NCBI GenBank assembly: GCA_964600645.1
Contig: CAZRJL010000002.1
Location: 1 to 45,187, forward strand
DNA length: 45,187 bases
Direction of reading: 5' to 3'
DNA from: UBA12151 sp964600645
GTDB lineage: Bacteria; Patescibacteriota; Minisyncoccia; Moranbacterales; UBA9337
Below, piece after piece: positions 7,420-14,369 of this stretch. Within the stretch, counting starts at the first letter, position 1, and each line of letters opens with the position of its first letter. A program made the position numbers and the translations under genes. The notes below the pieces were generated by a model. It did no database searches, was not told the DNA's origin, and saw only the letters and a program-made list of their open reading frames with translations.

Positions 7420-8655
7420 TCAGAAAACTATTTTTACAAAGTCTTTTTTCCCGACTTTGATTATTTTTCCGTCGAAAGAATTATCTAAAATTATATTCAG
7501 GTCTGTTATTTTTCCTCCTTCAATCGAAACTCCGCCTTGCTCGATTTTTCGACGGGCGTCTCCCTTGCTGTTTGCCACTTTCGCCAAAACCAAAAAATCA
7601 ACAATCTTAATTTTACTTTCAATTTTTATTTCTCTAACTTCATCCGGAACTTCTTTTTTGGAAAAAGTGTTTATGAAATATCCTGTCGCCGCATCAGCTT
7701 TTTCTTCCCCGTGATAAATTTTCACAATCTCATGCGCCAAGCGCAACTTCGCGTCCCGCGGATTCGGCAATTTCATCAATTCTTCAATTTTTTCCAAAGA
7801 AATTCGAGTGCAACCCAAAAGGAGAGGCTTAATCATTCCATCCGGCTGAGACATTACCGCTCCGAACAAATCATTGAAATCCAAATCAAGAAAAATTCCG
7901 GTTCCGTTGGATTTTGACATTAACATTCCAGTCTTTTCATCCTGGATGAGTTTTGCCGCAATCACAAACTTATTTTTACCTTTTAATTTTTGCATCAAAG
8001 TTCTTCCCGCCAACGCATTGAAAATTTGATCCGTTCCACAAAGTTCCACATCCACATCCATCACCACGCTGTCATAACCTTGCATCAAAGGATACAAAAA
8101 CTCATGCAAATGAATCGGCCTTCCTTCTTTCATTCTGTTTTCAAACATATCCCGCTCAAGCATTTGCTGGACAGTAAAATTACTTGCTAAATCAATCACC
8201 TGCTCGAAATTGAGTTTTCCCAGCCACTCGGAATTGTATTTTACTTTGACCGGATTTTCTTTATCATCAAAAGACAAAATATTTTTTGTTTGATTTAACC
8301 ATTCTTTGAAATTACTCTCCACATCCTCCCGTGTCTGCCGCACCCTAGCCGCGCCCTTATCCGTCGGATCTCCAATCATTCCAGTAAAATCCCCGATCAG
8401 AAAAATCACCTCATGCCCGAGTTTTCGAAAATCTTCCAAAATCATCAGATTTTGCGCGTGTCCCAAATGAAGCGCTTTGGCAGTCGGATCGGCACCCATA
8501 TAAAACCTTAGTTTTTCCCCGCAAAGCAATCTCTCTCGAAATTCCTTTTTAGTCGGCAAAAACTCAGCAAAAATCCCCCGCTCCAAAATTTCATCCACTT
8601 TGTCTGCCATAGATTTATCGACGGCAGATTTTTTTTCTAGTTCTTTTTTATTCAT
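7420..8655 (-). CDS. tyrS: Tyrosyl-tRNA synthetase
   Basis: The 411-residue class I enzyme charges tRNA-Tyr. The HIGH motif reads HLGHAQ (in GADPTAKALHLGHAQNL) and the KMSKS motif reads LMSKS (GMLMSKSNGTGIFL), typical of the TyrZ-like bacterial branch. Between them lie LYPLMQGYDSV and VELCGTDQ, which form the tyrosine pocket. The C-terminal ~65 residues are an S4 RNA-binding domain (VDFLVLAKVANSKGDARRKI...GGVSIEGGKI). Length is normal. It is 47 bp upstream of the PheT-like gene on the same strand, making a synthetase cluster. Confidence 0.96.
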   Translation of the reverse strand: MNKKELEKKSAVDKSMADKVDEILERGIFAEFLPTKKEFRERLLCGEKLRFYMGADPTAKALHLGHAQNLMILEDFRKLGHEVIFLIGDFTGMIGDPTDKGAARVRQTREDVESNFKEWLNQTKNILSFDDKENPVKVKYNSEWLGKLNFEQVIDLASNFTVQQMLERDMFENRMKEGRPIHLHEFLYPLMQGYDSVVMDVDVELCGTDQIFNALAGRTLMQKLKGKNKFVIAAKLIQDEKTGMLMSKSNGTGIFLDLDFNDLFGAVMSQPDGMIKPLLLGCTRISLEKIEELMKLPNPRDAKLRLAHEIVKIYHGEEKADAATGYFINTFSKKEVPDEVREIKIESKIKIVDFLVLAKVANSKGDARRKIEQGGVSIEGGKITDLNIILDNSFDGKIIKVGKKDFVKIVF

Positions 8656-8695
8656 ATAATTAAAGTTTATCTGAATAATAGCTAGCGGTCAATGT

Positions 8696-9148
8696 TCACT
8701 TGATGCATTTGTCCGCTTTGTATCCTCTCGCCTGCGCTTCCGCTTTATCCTTGAAGCAAACAATATTTTCCGGTTTGATTCTTTTGGCATAACTGCAAGT
8801 CGGCACATGATATTTGTCGGAATTTTTACTCCCCACGAAAACGCATTCTGCCGGATTTTTTTGATTAATATTTTCCGGTAAGGTATTGTTTCCTGTTTTC
8901 TCCTCCATATTTGTTGTTTTATCAACAGCATTGCTCTCTGTTTGATTTGATGCAACCGCAACCGCCGGCACCTCGACAATCATCGGCTCTTGTTGCCACT
9001 TTTGACCCTGCAAAATACCCACCTCGAATGAAATAACAGCCACCAAAATCATTCCCAAAAACACCACGATTTTTGCTTCATATTTCCAAAAAACCTCCTT
9101 TGCCCGCCTTCTCCAATTTTTTTCTTTTTTCACACTAGTTATTGACAA
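8696..9148 (-). CDS. Membrane-anchored protein with Ada-like metal-binding domain
   Basis: The 150-residue protein has a basic N-terminus, one membrane helix (about residues 28-48, IVVFLGMILVAVISFEVGIL), a low-complexity linker and a C-terminal domain FVGSKNSDKYHVPTC...YAKRIKPENIVCFKDKAEA. That resembles the small Ada Zn-binding fold (C...YH.P.C.YA..I....F...EEA...GY..C) often attached to extracellular nucleases and adhesins. The last Cys pair is reduced to a single Cys (KADKCIK), so metal binding may be altered. It is oriented divergently from rpmA. Function unknown. Confidence 0.7.
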   Translation of the reverse strand: MSITSVKKEKNWRRRAKEVFWKYEAKIVVFLGMILVAVISFEVGILQGQKWQQEPMIVEVPAVAVASNQTESNAVDKTTNMEEKTGNNTLPENINQKNPAECVFVGSKNSDKYHVPTCSYAKRIKPENIVCFKDKAEAQARGYKADKCIK

Positions 9149-9169
9149 TTTTTATATTCTTGATATACT
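9142..9169 (+). promoter_or_regulatory. Promoter of rpmA
   Basis: TTGACA (9142-9147), 16-bp spacer, TATACT (9164-9169). The 5' UTR is about 80 nt and contains a CATTTTG triple repeat (about 9216-9237). Confidence 0.75.
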
Positions 9170-9256
9170 TGGTTTTGCAACTAATTATATCATAAATTTT
9201 TTAATTTTGCTTCTTCATTTTGCATTTTGCATTTTGATTTTTGCACTTAAATAAAT

Positions 9257-9553
9257 ATGGCACATCGTAAAGCTGGTGGATCTACCCAACTGGGACGCGA
9301 TTCGATTTCCAAGCGCCTGGGAGTAAAACTTTTCGGAAGTCAAAAAGTAAAATCCGGAAACATTATTGTCCGCCAAAGAGGAACGAAATTCCATCCCGGA
9401 AAAAATGTTAAACGGGCGGAAGATGACACACTCTTTGCTCTCAAAAACGGAATTATAGAATTCACCAAAAAGAAAATGCGAAACTTCACCGGAAAACTGG
9501 AAAAAAGACGCTTTGTAAATATCAGAGAAGAAAAGGAGACTGCTAAAAAATAA
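9257..9553 (+). CDS. rpmA: 50S ribosomal protein L27
   Basis: The 98-residue protein begins MAHRKAGGSTQLGRDS and continues RLGVKLFGSQ and VRQRGTKFHPG, the full L27 signature. L27 reaches the peptidyl transferase centre with its N-terminus; here there is no N-terminal extension to be cleaved as in Firmicutes. The C-terminal ~20 residues are an extra basic tail. It is one of only two clear plus-strand genes, stands alone without rplU, and has its own promoter and terminator. Confidence 0.96.
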   Translation: MAHRKAGGSTQLGRDSISKRLGVKLFGSQKVKSGNIIVRQRGTKFHPGKNVKRAEDDTLFALKNGIIEFTKKKMRNFTGKLEKRRFVNIREEKETAKK

Positions 9554-9568
9554 TTCAGCCATTCAAAT

Positions 9569-9609
9569 AAAAAAACCTCAGAAAAAAATATATATTCCGA
9601 GGTTTTTTA
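9569..9609. terminator. Bidirectional terminator between rpmA and greA
   Basis: AAAAAACCTC and GAGGTTTTTT flank an AT-rich loop; A-tract and T-tract on both sides make it work for both converging genes. Confidence 0.8.
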
Positions 9610-9676
9610 TTTTTTACCAACCGCTAAGTCAATTCAAACTGATCAAAACAAGACAGACAATGATATACAAAAAAAA

Positions 9677-10132
9677 TTATTTGACTTCCAAAATCTCATA
9701 TTTAACTTTTCCTCCCGGGGTTTCCACGACAACATTATTTCCCTTGCATTTTCCCATAAAAGCTTTCCCCATCGGTGATTCATTGGAAATTTTCATATTC
9801 GCCGGATCGGTTTCATTAGAACCGACAATTTGAAATTCCATCTCGCTTCCATTAAATTTTACTTTTACAAATGAACCGATCTCGACGCAATCGGAACATC
9901 CACTATGCTCCACCACCTCGGAGTTCTTAATCATAACTTCAAGTTGCGCAATGCGTGTTTCATTTTCAGCTTGCTGTCTCTTGGCTTCGCTATATTCAGC
10001 GTTCTCGCTCAAATCGCCCTGCTCTTTCGCTTCTTTGATTGCCTGCGCTATTTCTTGACGCACCTTCGTTTTGCGTTCCTCAAATTCATTCTGAAGTTTC
10101 TTAAGTCCGTCTTTTGTGATTAGTCTTGTCAT
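9677..10132 (-). CDS. greA: Transcription elongation factor GreA
   Basis: The 151-residue protein has the two GreA domains: an N-terminal coiled coil (about 1-75) with the tip DLSENAEYSEAK that reaches into the RNA polymerase active site, and the C-terminal FKBP-like domain (IVGSNETDPANMKISNESPM, GKAFMGKCKGN, YEILEV). GreA stimulates transcript cleavage in backtracked polymerase. It is monocistronic, with a strong promoter (10219-10246) and an ~80-nt leader that holds a TACTGC/GCAGTA hairpin. Confidence 0.95.
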   Translation of the reverse strand: MTRLITKDGLKKLQNEFEERKTKVRQEIAQAIKEAKEQGDLSENAEYSEAKRQQAENETRIAQLEVMIKNSEVVEHSGCSDCVEIGSFVKVKFNGSEMEFQIVGSNETDPANMKISNESPMGKAFMGKCKGNNVVVETPGGKVKYEILEVK

Positions 10133-10218
10133 TTTTTTATTTTAGTAATTAAATTATCAATAAAAAAGTACTGCCGACAAGCAGTAGTTTGAGTTAAATT
10201 TTATAAAAACTTAATGCA

Positions 10219-10246
10219 ATAATATCAGAGTATTTCCGCTTGTCAA
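10219..10246 (-). promoter_or_regulatory. Promoter of greA
   Basis: TTGACA (10241-10246), 16-bp spacer, TATTAT (10219-10224) on the minus strand. Confidence 0.8.
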
Positions 10247-10255
10247 GCAATCCTA

Positions 10256-10963
10256 CTATTTCCTTATTCCCATTTTTCCAAACTTTCCCCCTATCTTCTT
10301 TTTTATTTTCTCCAAGTCCACTTTTTTTCCTTGCGTCTTTTCTTTTATCCGCAAATCAAGAACTTTGAAATCTCGAAATTCTTGCAAAAAATAAGCGCGC
10401 GCGCCACCAATCCATTCGGCAATTTTATCAAAATCTTTTTCGTCGTGGAATCCCGGTACTACTGTGGTACGAAATTCATAGTCAATCCCGCTATTTATTA
10501 TTAATTTTACGCTCAGCTTCACTCTTTCTATATCCACTCTCACTCCTACAGTTTGAGAATATTTTTCCGGCGTATTTTTGATATCCATCGCAATATAATC
10601 AACTATCTTCTTGTTTATTATATTTCGGAGCACGTCTGGTCTGGTCCCATTGGAATCCAATTTAACCAAAAATCCCATTTTTTTTATTTTTTCAATAAAT
10701 TCAATAATGTCCGGCTGAATCGTCGGTTCTCCTCCGGTAACGCAAACCGCCTCAAGTTTGCCCCTCCTGTCTTCTAAAAATTTAAAAAATTCTTTTTCTG
10801 CAATACTTGATACTTGATACTTGATACTTGATACTAGTTCGGGATTGTGGCAAAACGGACAACGAAAACTACATCCGACGGTAAAAACTGTCGTCGCCAA
10901 TTTACCCGGATAATCCACCATTGTAAATTTCTCAAAACCTCCGATTTGCATAGAATAATCCAA
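10256..10963 (-). CDS. nrdG: Anaerobic ribonucleotide reductase activase (radical SAM)
   Basis: The 235-residue radical SAM enzyme installs the glycyl radical on class III RNR. The N-terminus is IGGFEKFTMVDYPGKLATTV; the cluster motif is CSFRCPFC (CxxxCxxC), followed by CVTGGEPTIQ (SAM-binding GGE) and MDIKNTP. Size and layout match the archaeal/Thermotoga type. Right after the cluster loop the gene contains a 7-bp tandem repeat (GTATCAA, 10804-10837) encoding VSSIKYQVSSI, an insertion relative to the family; slippage by one unit would shift the frame. It follows the glycyl-radical protein gene, with a 13-bp hairpin between. Confidence 0.92.
   Translation of the reverse strand: MDYSMQIGGFEKFTMVDYPGKLATTVFTVGCSFRCPFCHNPELVSSIKYQVSSIAEKEFFKFLEDRRGKLEAVCVTGGEPTIQPDIIEFIEKIKKMGFLVKLDSNGTRPDVLRNIINKKIVDYIAMDIKNTPEKYSQTVGVRVDIERVKLSVKLIINSGIDYEFRTTVVPGFHDEKDFDKIAEWIGGARAYFLQEFRDFKVLDLRIKEKTQGKKVDLEKIKKKIGGKFGKMGIRK
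10804..10837 (-). repeat. Heptanucleotide tandem repeat inside nrdG
   Basis: Four full GTATCAA units plus partial ones on the minus strand. The unit length is not a multiple of three. Confidence 0.9.
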
Positions 10964-10998
10964 TTATTAGATATTAAATCCAAAAAATGAGAAATTAA

Positions 10999-11033
10999 GG
11001 GCGATATTTATCATAGAAAAATAAATATCGCCC
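10999..11033 (-). terminator. Hairpin between the glycyl-radical gene and nrdG
   Basis: A 13-bp perfect inverted repeat (GGGCGATATTTAT and complement) with a 9-nt loop. The following sequence is only moderately T-rich, so it may be a partial terminator or an mRNA-stabilising stem lowering nrdG expression. Confidence 0.55.
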
Positions 11034-11053
11034 TCCTATCTTTTTAATACAAT

Positions 11054-11356
11054 CTAGCAACAACCCTTACTGCAATCTCCGTCACAGTTGTCATCCTTTT
11101 TATCCTCCACTTCAAACGTTTTGCGATCTTCCCATTCCGCCGCTTTGCCTTTGTTCCATCGGTTAATCGGAGTGTGAAACCCGACCACGCGAGAATACAC
11201 ATCGCACGGCTGGTAATTTTCCATAACCGAATTTTTTTCATAACACTCGCGACACTTTATCAAATAATTATTCTCATCTTGAGTATAATTAACATACTCA
11301 TCTCCCTTTTGAAGTTTTTTTCCGCAGTCATGACAAACCAATTTTTTTTCTTCCAT
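11054..11356 (-). CDS. Separate glycyl-radical domain protein of class III RNR, with zinc ribbon
   Basis: The 100-residue protein has three parts. Residues 8-38 are a zinc ribbon (CHDC ... CREC). Residues 51-82 read CDVYSRVVGFHTPINRWNKG then KAAEWEDRKTF, which is the C-terminal glycyl-radical loop of NrdD (family pattern VYSRV.GY..PV..WN.GK..EF..RK.F); Gly59 after Arg56 is the predicted radical site. The tail is Cys-rich (CDGDCSKGCC). The upstream nrdD lacks exactly this segment. It begins 48 bp after nrdD, in the same frame but behind two TAA codons, and precedes nrdG. I infer it docks on NrdD and carries the radical in trans. Confidence 0.85.
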   Translation of the reverse strand: MEEKKLVCHDCGKKLQKGDEYVNYTQDENNYLIKCRECYEKNSVMENYQPCDVYSRVVGFHTPINRWNKGKAAEWEDRKTFEVEDKKDDNCDGDCSKGCC

Positions 11357-11404
11357 ATATTTTTGTTTTTACTTTTTAATTATATAAATTTTTATTATTT
11401 GCAT

Positions 11405-13540
11405 TTATACTTTCTCAAACTTCACCTGCGTCAATTTGATCGCACATTTCGGGCAAGTATGATGCTCTCCGGACAAATATCCGTGCTCGGGACAAATACT
11501 GAAAGTCGGAGTAAAAGTAAAATATGGCAAGTGATACTTGGTAGCGATAGTTTTTACCAAATTCTTCACTACCTCGATATCATTTATTTTTTCTCCCAAA
11601 AATCCGTGCAACACTGTTCCGCCGGTGTACTTTGTTTGCAAATTATCTTGCAATTCCAATGCCTCGAAAATATCACTGGTATACCCGACTGGAAGCTGAG
11701 AAGAATTTGTATAATACGGTTCCGCTCCATTTTCCTTCACCGCATTGTCATTGGCAAATATTATTTTCGGATATTTCGCCTGATCCAATTTCGCCAAACG
11801 ATAGGTTGTGCCTTCCGCCGGAGTAGCTTCCAAATTATACATATTATCGGTTTCCTTTTGATATTTCACCATACGCTTTCGCATATGTTCCAAAATTTTC
11901 TGCGCCAATTTATTTCCTTTTTTGGTAACAATCTTTTCTCCGATCAAATTTTCCAGTGCCTCGTTCATTCCCACCAAACCGATAGTTGAAAAATGATTCC
12001 CCCAATAACTGCCTCGCCGCTGCTTGATAGATTTCAAATAGTGTCTGGAATAAGGATAGAGCCCCGCTTCAGTCAATTTTTCAATAAAATTTCTTTTTGT
12101 TTCCAAGCTTTCTTTTGCCAAATCCATCAATCGGTCAAGTCGGTCAAAAAAATCTTCCTCGTCCTTTGCCAAATATCCGATTCTGGGCATATTGATGGTT
12201 ACCACTCCAATAGAGCCCGTCATTGGATTGGCGCCAAAGAGTCCGCCTCCGCGTTTGTTGAGTTCACGATTATCCAATCTGAGTCGACAACACATACTTC
12301 GAGCATCATCCGGACTCATATCCGAATTGACGAAATTGGCAAAATAAGGCATTCCGTATTTAGCGGTCATTTCCCAAATAGGATTGAGCGCTTGATCATT
12401 CCAATCAAAGTCTTTGGTAATGTTGTAGGTCGGAATCGGAAAAGTAAACACTCGATTTTGCGCATCTCCTTCACTCATCACTTCCGCAAATGCCTTATTA
12501 ATCATATTCATTTCCTTCTGAAAATCACCGTATTTTTCTTTTTGCGGTTTTCCGCCGATTATCACCGATTCATTTTTATATGTTGAAGGAACCTGCAAAT
12601 CCAAGGTAATATTGGAAAACGGTGTTTGAAATCCAACGCGTGTCGGCACATTCATATTGAAAACAAACTCCTGTAATGCTTGTTTAATCTCTTTCTGATT
12701 CAACTTGTCAAAACGAATAAACGGCGCCAATAAAGTATCAAAATTGGCAAATGCTTGCGCACCATTAGCTTCTCCTTGCAAAGTATAGATAAAATTAACC
12801 ATCTGCCCCAAAGCGCTGCGAAAATGCTTCGGCGGCGCACTGGAAACCTTCCCCGGCACCCCTCCAAACCCCCGCATCAAAAGGTCATGCAAATCCCATC
12901 CGCAACAATAGGCCGCCACCATTTGCAAATCATGCACATGCAAATCGCCTTTTTCGTGCGCCTGCTGAATGTCTTTTGTATACACTCTGTCCATCCAATA
13001 GCGGGAGCTCACTACGGAAGAAATAAAATTATTCATCCCTTGAAGTGAAAAACCCATATTGGAATTTTCTTTCACTCGCCAGTCCGCTTCTTTGATATAG
13101 CTATCAATTAGATCCACCGCCTCTTTGAGCGCCTCTTCCGTTTCCCTAATTTTTCGATGCTGTTCGCGATAGAGAATATATGCCTTGGCGGTTTCCTCAA
13201 AATCCAAAACCATCAAAACTTTTTCCACCATATCTTGAATTTCCTCAATTTCCGGAATACTTCCCTTTTGATGCTTTTTGGCAAGCAACTGAACCACCTT
13301 GGAAGCCACTTTTTTTGCCTCTTTTTCCGCCCCTTCTCCGGTTTCCGCGAAAGCTTTGGCAACCGCTATTGCAATTTTTCCTTCATCAAAAGGAACGATT
13401 TTTCCACTTCGCTTAATTACCTTAGTAATTAATTTTTCCTTCTTCGAAACATTTTTTATTACTCTTAATGTCGACTTCTTCTTTGCTTTTTTTGTTTTTG
13501 AGCTTTTCCCCTTTCTCGCTCCTTTCTTGTTTTGAACCAT
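11405..13540 (-). CDS. nrdD: Anaerobic ribonucleoside-triphosphate reductase, catalytic chain lacking the glycyl-radical loop
   Basis: The 711-residue class III RNR makes dNTPs without oxygen. After a Lys-rich leader comes an ATP-cone (about 27-125: VIKRSGKIVPFDEGKIAIAV...), then the barrel with GDLHVHDLQM, NVPTRVGFQTPF, catalytic cysteines SMCCRLRLD (Cys417/Cys418), GGLFGANPMTGSIGVVTINM and NLEATPAEGTTYRLAKLD. The C-terminus is SICPEHGYLSGEHHTCPKC and eleven more residues, then TAA. In ordinary NrdD the glycyl-radical loop follows this Zn motif directly; here it is in the next gene. The ATP-cone fits allosteric control, and NrdR (upstream) has the same domain. Confidence 0.95.
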   Translation of the reverse strand: MVQNKKGARKGKSSKTKKAKKKSTLRVIKNVSKKEKLITKVIKRSGKIVPFDEGKIAIAVAKAFAETGEGAEKEAKKVASKVVQLLAKKHQKGSIPEIEEIQDMVEKVLMVLDFEETAKAYILYREQHRKIRETEEALKEAVDLIDSYIKEADWRVKENSNMGFSLQGMNNFISSVVSSRYWMDRVYTKDIQQAHEKGDLHVHDLQMVAAYCCGWDLHDLLMRGFGGVPGKVSSAPPKHFRSALGQMVNFIYTLQGEANGAQAFANFDTLLAPFIRFDKLNQKEIKQALQEFVFNMNVPTRVGFQTPFSNITLDLQVPSTYKNESVIIGGKPQKEKYGDFQKEMNMINKAFAEVMSEGDAQNRVFTFPIPTYNITKDFDWNDQALNPIWEMTAKYGMPYFANFVNSDMSPDDARSMCCRLRLDNRELNKRGGGLFGANPMTGSIGVVTINMPRIGYLAKDEEDFFDRLDRLMDLAKESLETKRNFIEKLTEAGLYPYSRHYLKSIKQRRGSYWGNHFSTIGLVGMNEALENLIGEKIVTKKGNKLAQKILEHMRKRMVKYQKETDNMYNLEATPAEGTTYRLAKLDQAKYPKIIFANDNAVKENGAEPYYTNSSQLPVGYTSDIFEALELQDNLQTKYTGGTVLHGFLGEKINDIEVVKNLVKTIATKYHLPYFTFTPTFSICPEHGYLSGEHHTCPKCAIKLTQVKFEKV

Positions 13541-13605
13541 AGTTTTTGTTTTTTTTGCCCCCCGGATTAAATTATATTTTACGCTATTATTTTATTATTT
13601 ATGCT

Positions 13606-14055
13606 CTATGTTTTAAGCCTTTCCATCTCTTTCTTGAAGCTGTCCATATTGCGAAATGACTTATATACACTGGCGAAACGCAAATAGGCGACTTCATCCA
13701 CTTCTTTGAGTTTTTTCAAAATTATTCTTCCGATTTCTTTGCTGGTTATTTCATCTTTTTCCCGCGAATGAATTTCATATTCAATATCGTTCAAAATTTT
13801 CTCTAATTTTTCTTCGCTAATCGGTCTTTTTTCGATCGCCTTGGCAATCCCCGATCGAACCTTATTTTGATCATATTCTCTCTTTTGTCCGTTTTTTTTG
13901 ATAACCGTAAGTCGCATAATTTCCACTTCTTCATAGGTACTGAATCGTCCATTGCATTTCTCGCACTCGCGGCGACGGCGGATAGCTTTCCTATCATTGG
14001 TATCGCGGGAATCCACAACCTTCGTTTCATTGTTATTGCAAAACGGACAAATCAT
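13606..14055 (-). CDS. nrdR: Transcriptional repressor NrdR
   Basis: The 149-residue protein has an N-terminal zinc ribbon (CPFC ... CEKC with RRRRECEKCNGRFSTYEEVE) and a C-terminal ATP-cone (VIKKNGQKREYDQNKVRSGI...). NrdR represses ribonucleotide reductase genes depending on bound ATP/dATP. It heads the nrdR-nrdD-glycyl-nrdG cluster, and a good NrdR box (14071-14086) lies 15 bp before its own ATG, so autoregulation of the whole operon is likely. Confidence 0.95.
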   Translation of the reverse strand: MICPFCNNNETKVVDSRDTNDRKAIRRRRECEKCNGRFSTYEEVEIMRLTVIKKNGQKREYDQNKVRSGIAKAIEKRPISEEKLEKILNDIEYEIHSREKDEITSKEIGRIILKKLKEVDEVAYLRFASVYKSFRNMDSFKKEMERLKT

Positions 14056-14070
14056 AATTTTATAACTATT

Positions 14071-14125
14071 ACACTATATGTTGTATGCCACAGGTAAATT
14101 ATACCACAAGACAAAATCACTGCAA
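14071..14125 (-). promoter_or_regulatory. nrdR operon promoter and NrdR box
   Basis: An extended -10 TGGTATAAT (TATAAT at 14098-14103) has a weak -35 TTGCAG (14120-14125) 16 bp away. ACACTATATGTTGTAT (14071-14086) matches the NrdR consensus (acaCwAtATaTwGtgt) at nearly all positions and lies just downstream of the start site. A second box at the usual spacing is not evident. Confidence 0.75.
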
Positions 14126-14152
14126 GCCTCTGATTTTAAGCCAAGAAACAAA

Positions 14153-14257
14153 GTTATCCACAACGTAAAATAAAAATAGGAATTTTTATCACGTTGCGGG
14201 CAAACGTAAAATCCGACGTTATGTCGGATCGCGTTGCGGGCAAACGTAAAATCCGAC
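14153..14257. repeat. Intergenic structured element A (DnaA-box-like site plus double hairpin)
   Basis: TTATCCACA (14154-14162) is followed by an outer stem CAACGT/ACGTTG (14161-14166 with 14191-14196) enclosing an inner stem ATAAAAAT/ATTTTTAT (14170-14177 with 14182-14189). Then come two identical 26-bp direct copies (14192-14217 and 14232-14257) beginning CGTTGCGGGCAAACGT. A palindrome ATCCGACGTTATGTCGGAT (14211-14229) joins them. Element B (16451-16548) is homologous. Confidence 0.75.
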
Positions 14258-14306
14258 AACACTGGGTCACATTACATAACAAAAATAATTCGCGATTAAA
14301 ACAAAA

Positions 14307-14338
14307 AATAACCCGCAAAATGAATATCGCGGGTTATT
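14307..14338 (-). terminator. Terminator of the secreted Ig-like protein gene
   Basis: AATAACCCGC and GCGGGTTATT with a 12-nt loop; followed on the minus strand by TTTTTTG, 32 bp after the stop codon. Confidence 0.8.
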
Positions 14339-14369
14339 TGTAATTTTTAGTTATAAATTGCGGTCTTTT

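Noticed and set aside
7990..8190. Plus-strand ORFs opposite tyrS and other long genes
   Set aside because: Antisense shadows of well-identified genes with no ribosome site or family match.
10804..10837. CRISPR-like or spacer repeat
   Set aside because: A 7-bp simple tandem repeat with no spacers; no cas genes in the window.
11357..11404. Stop-codon readthrough joining nrdD to the glycyl-radical gene
   Set aside because: Frames are in phase but two TAA codons separate them and the small protein has its own zinc ribbon; no recoding signal is seen.
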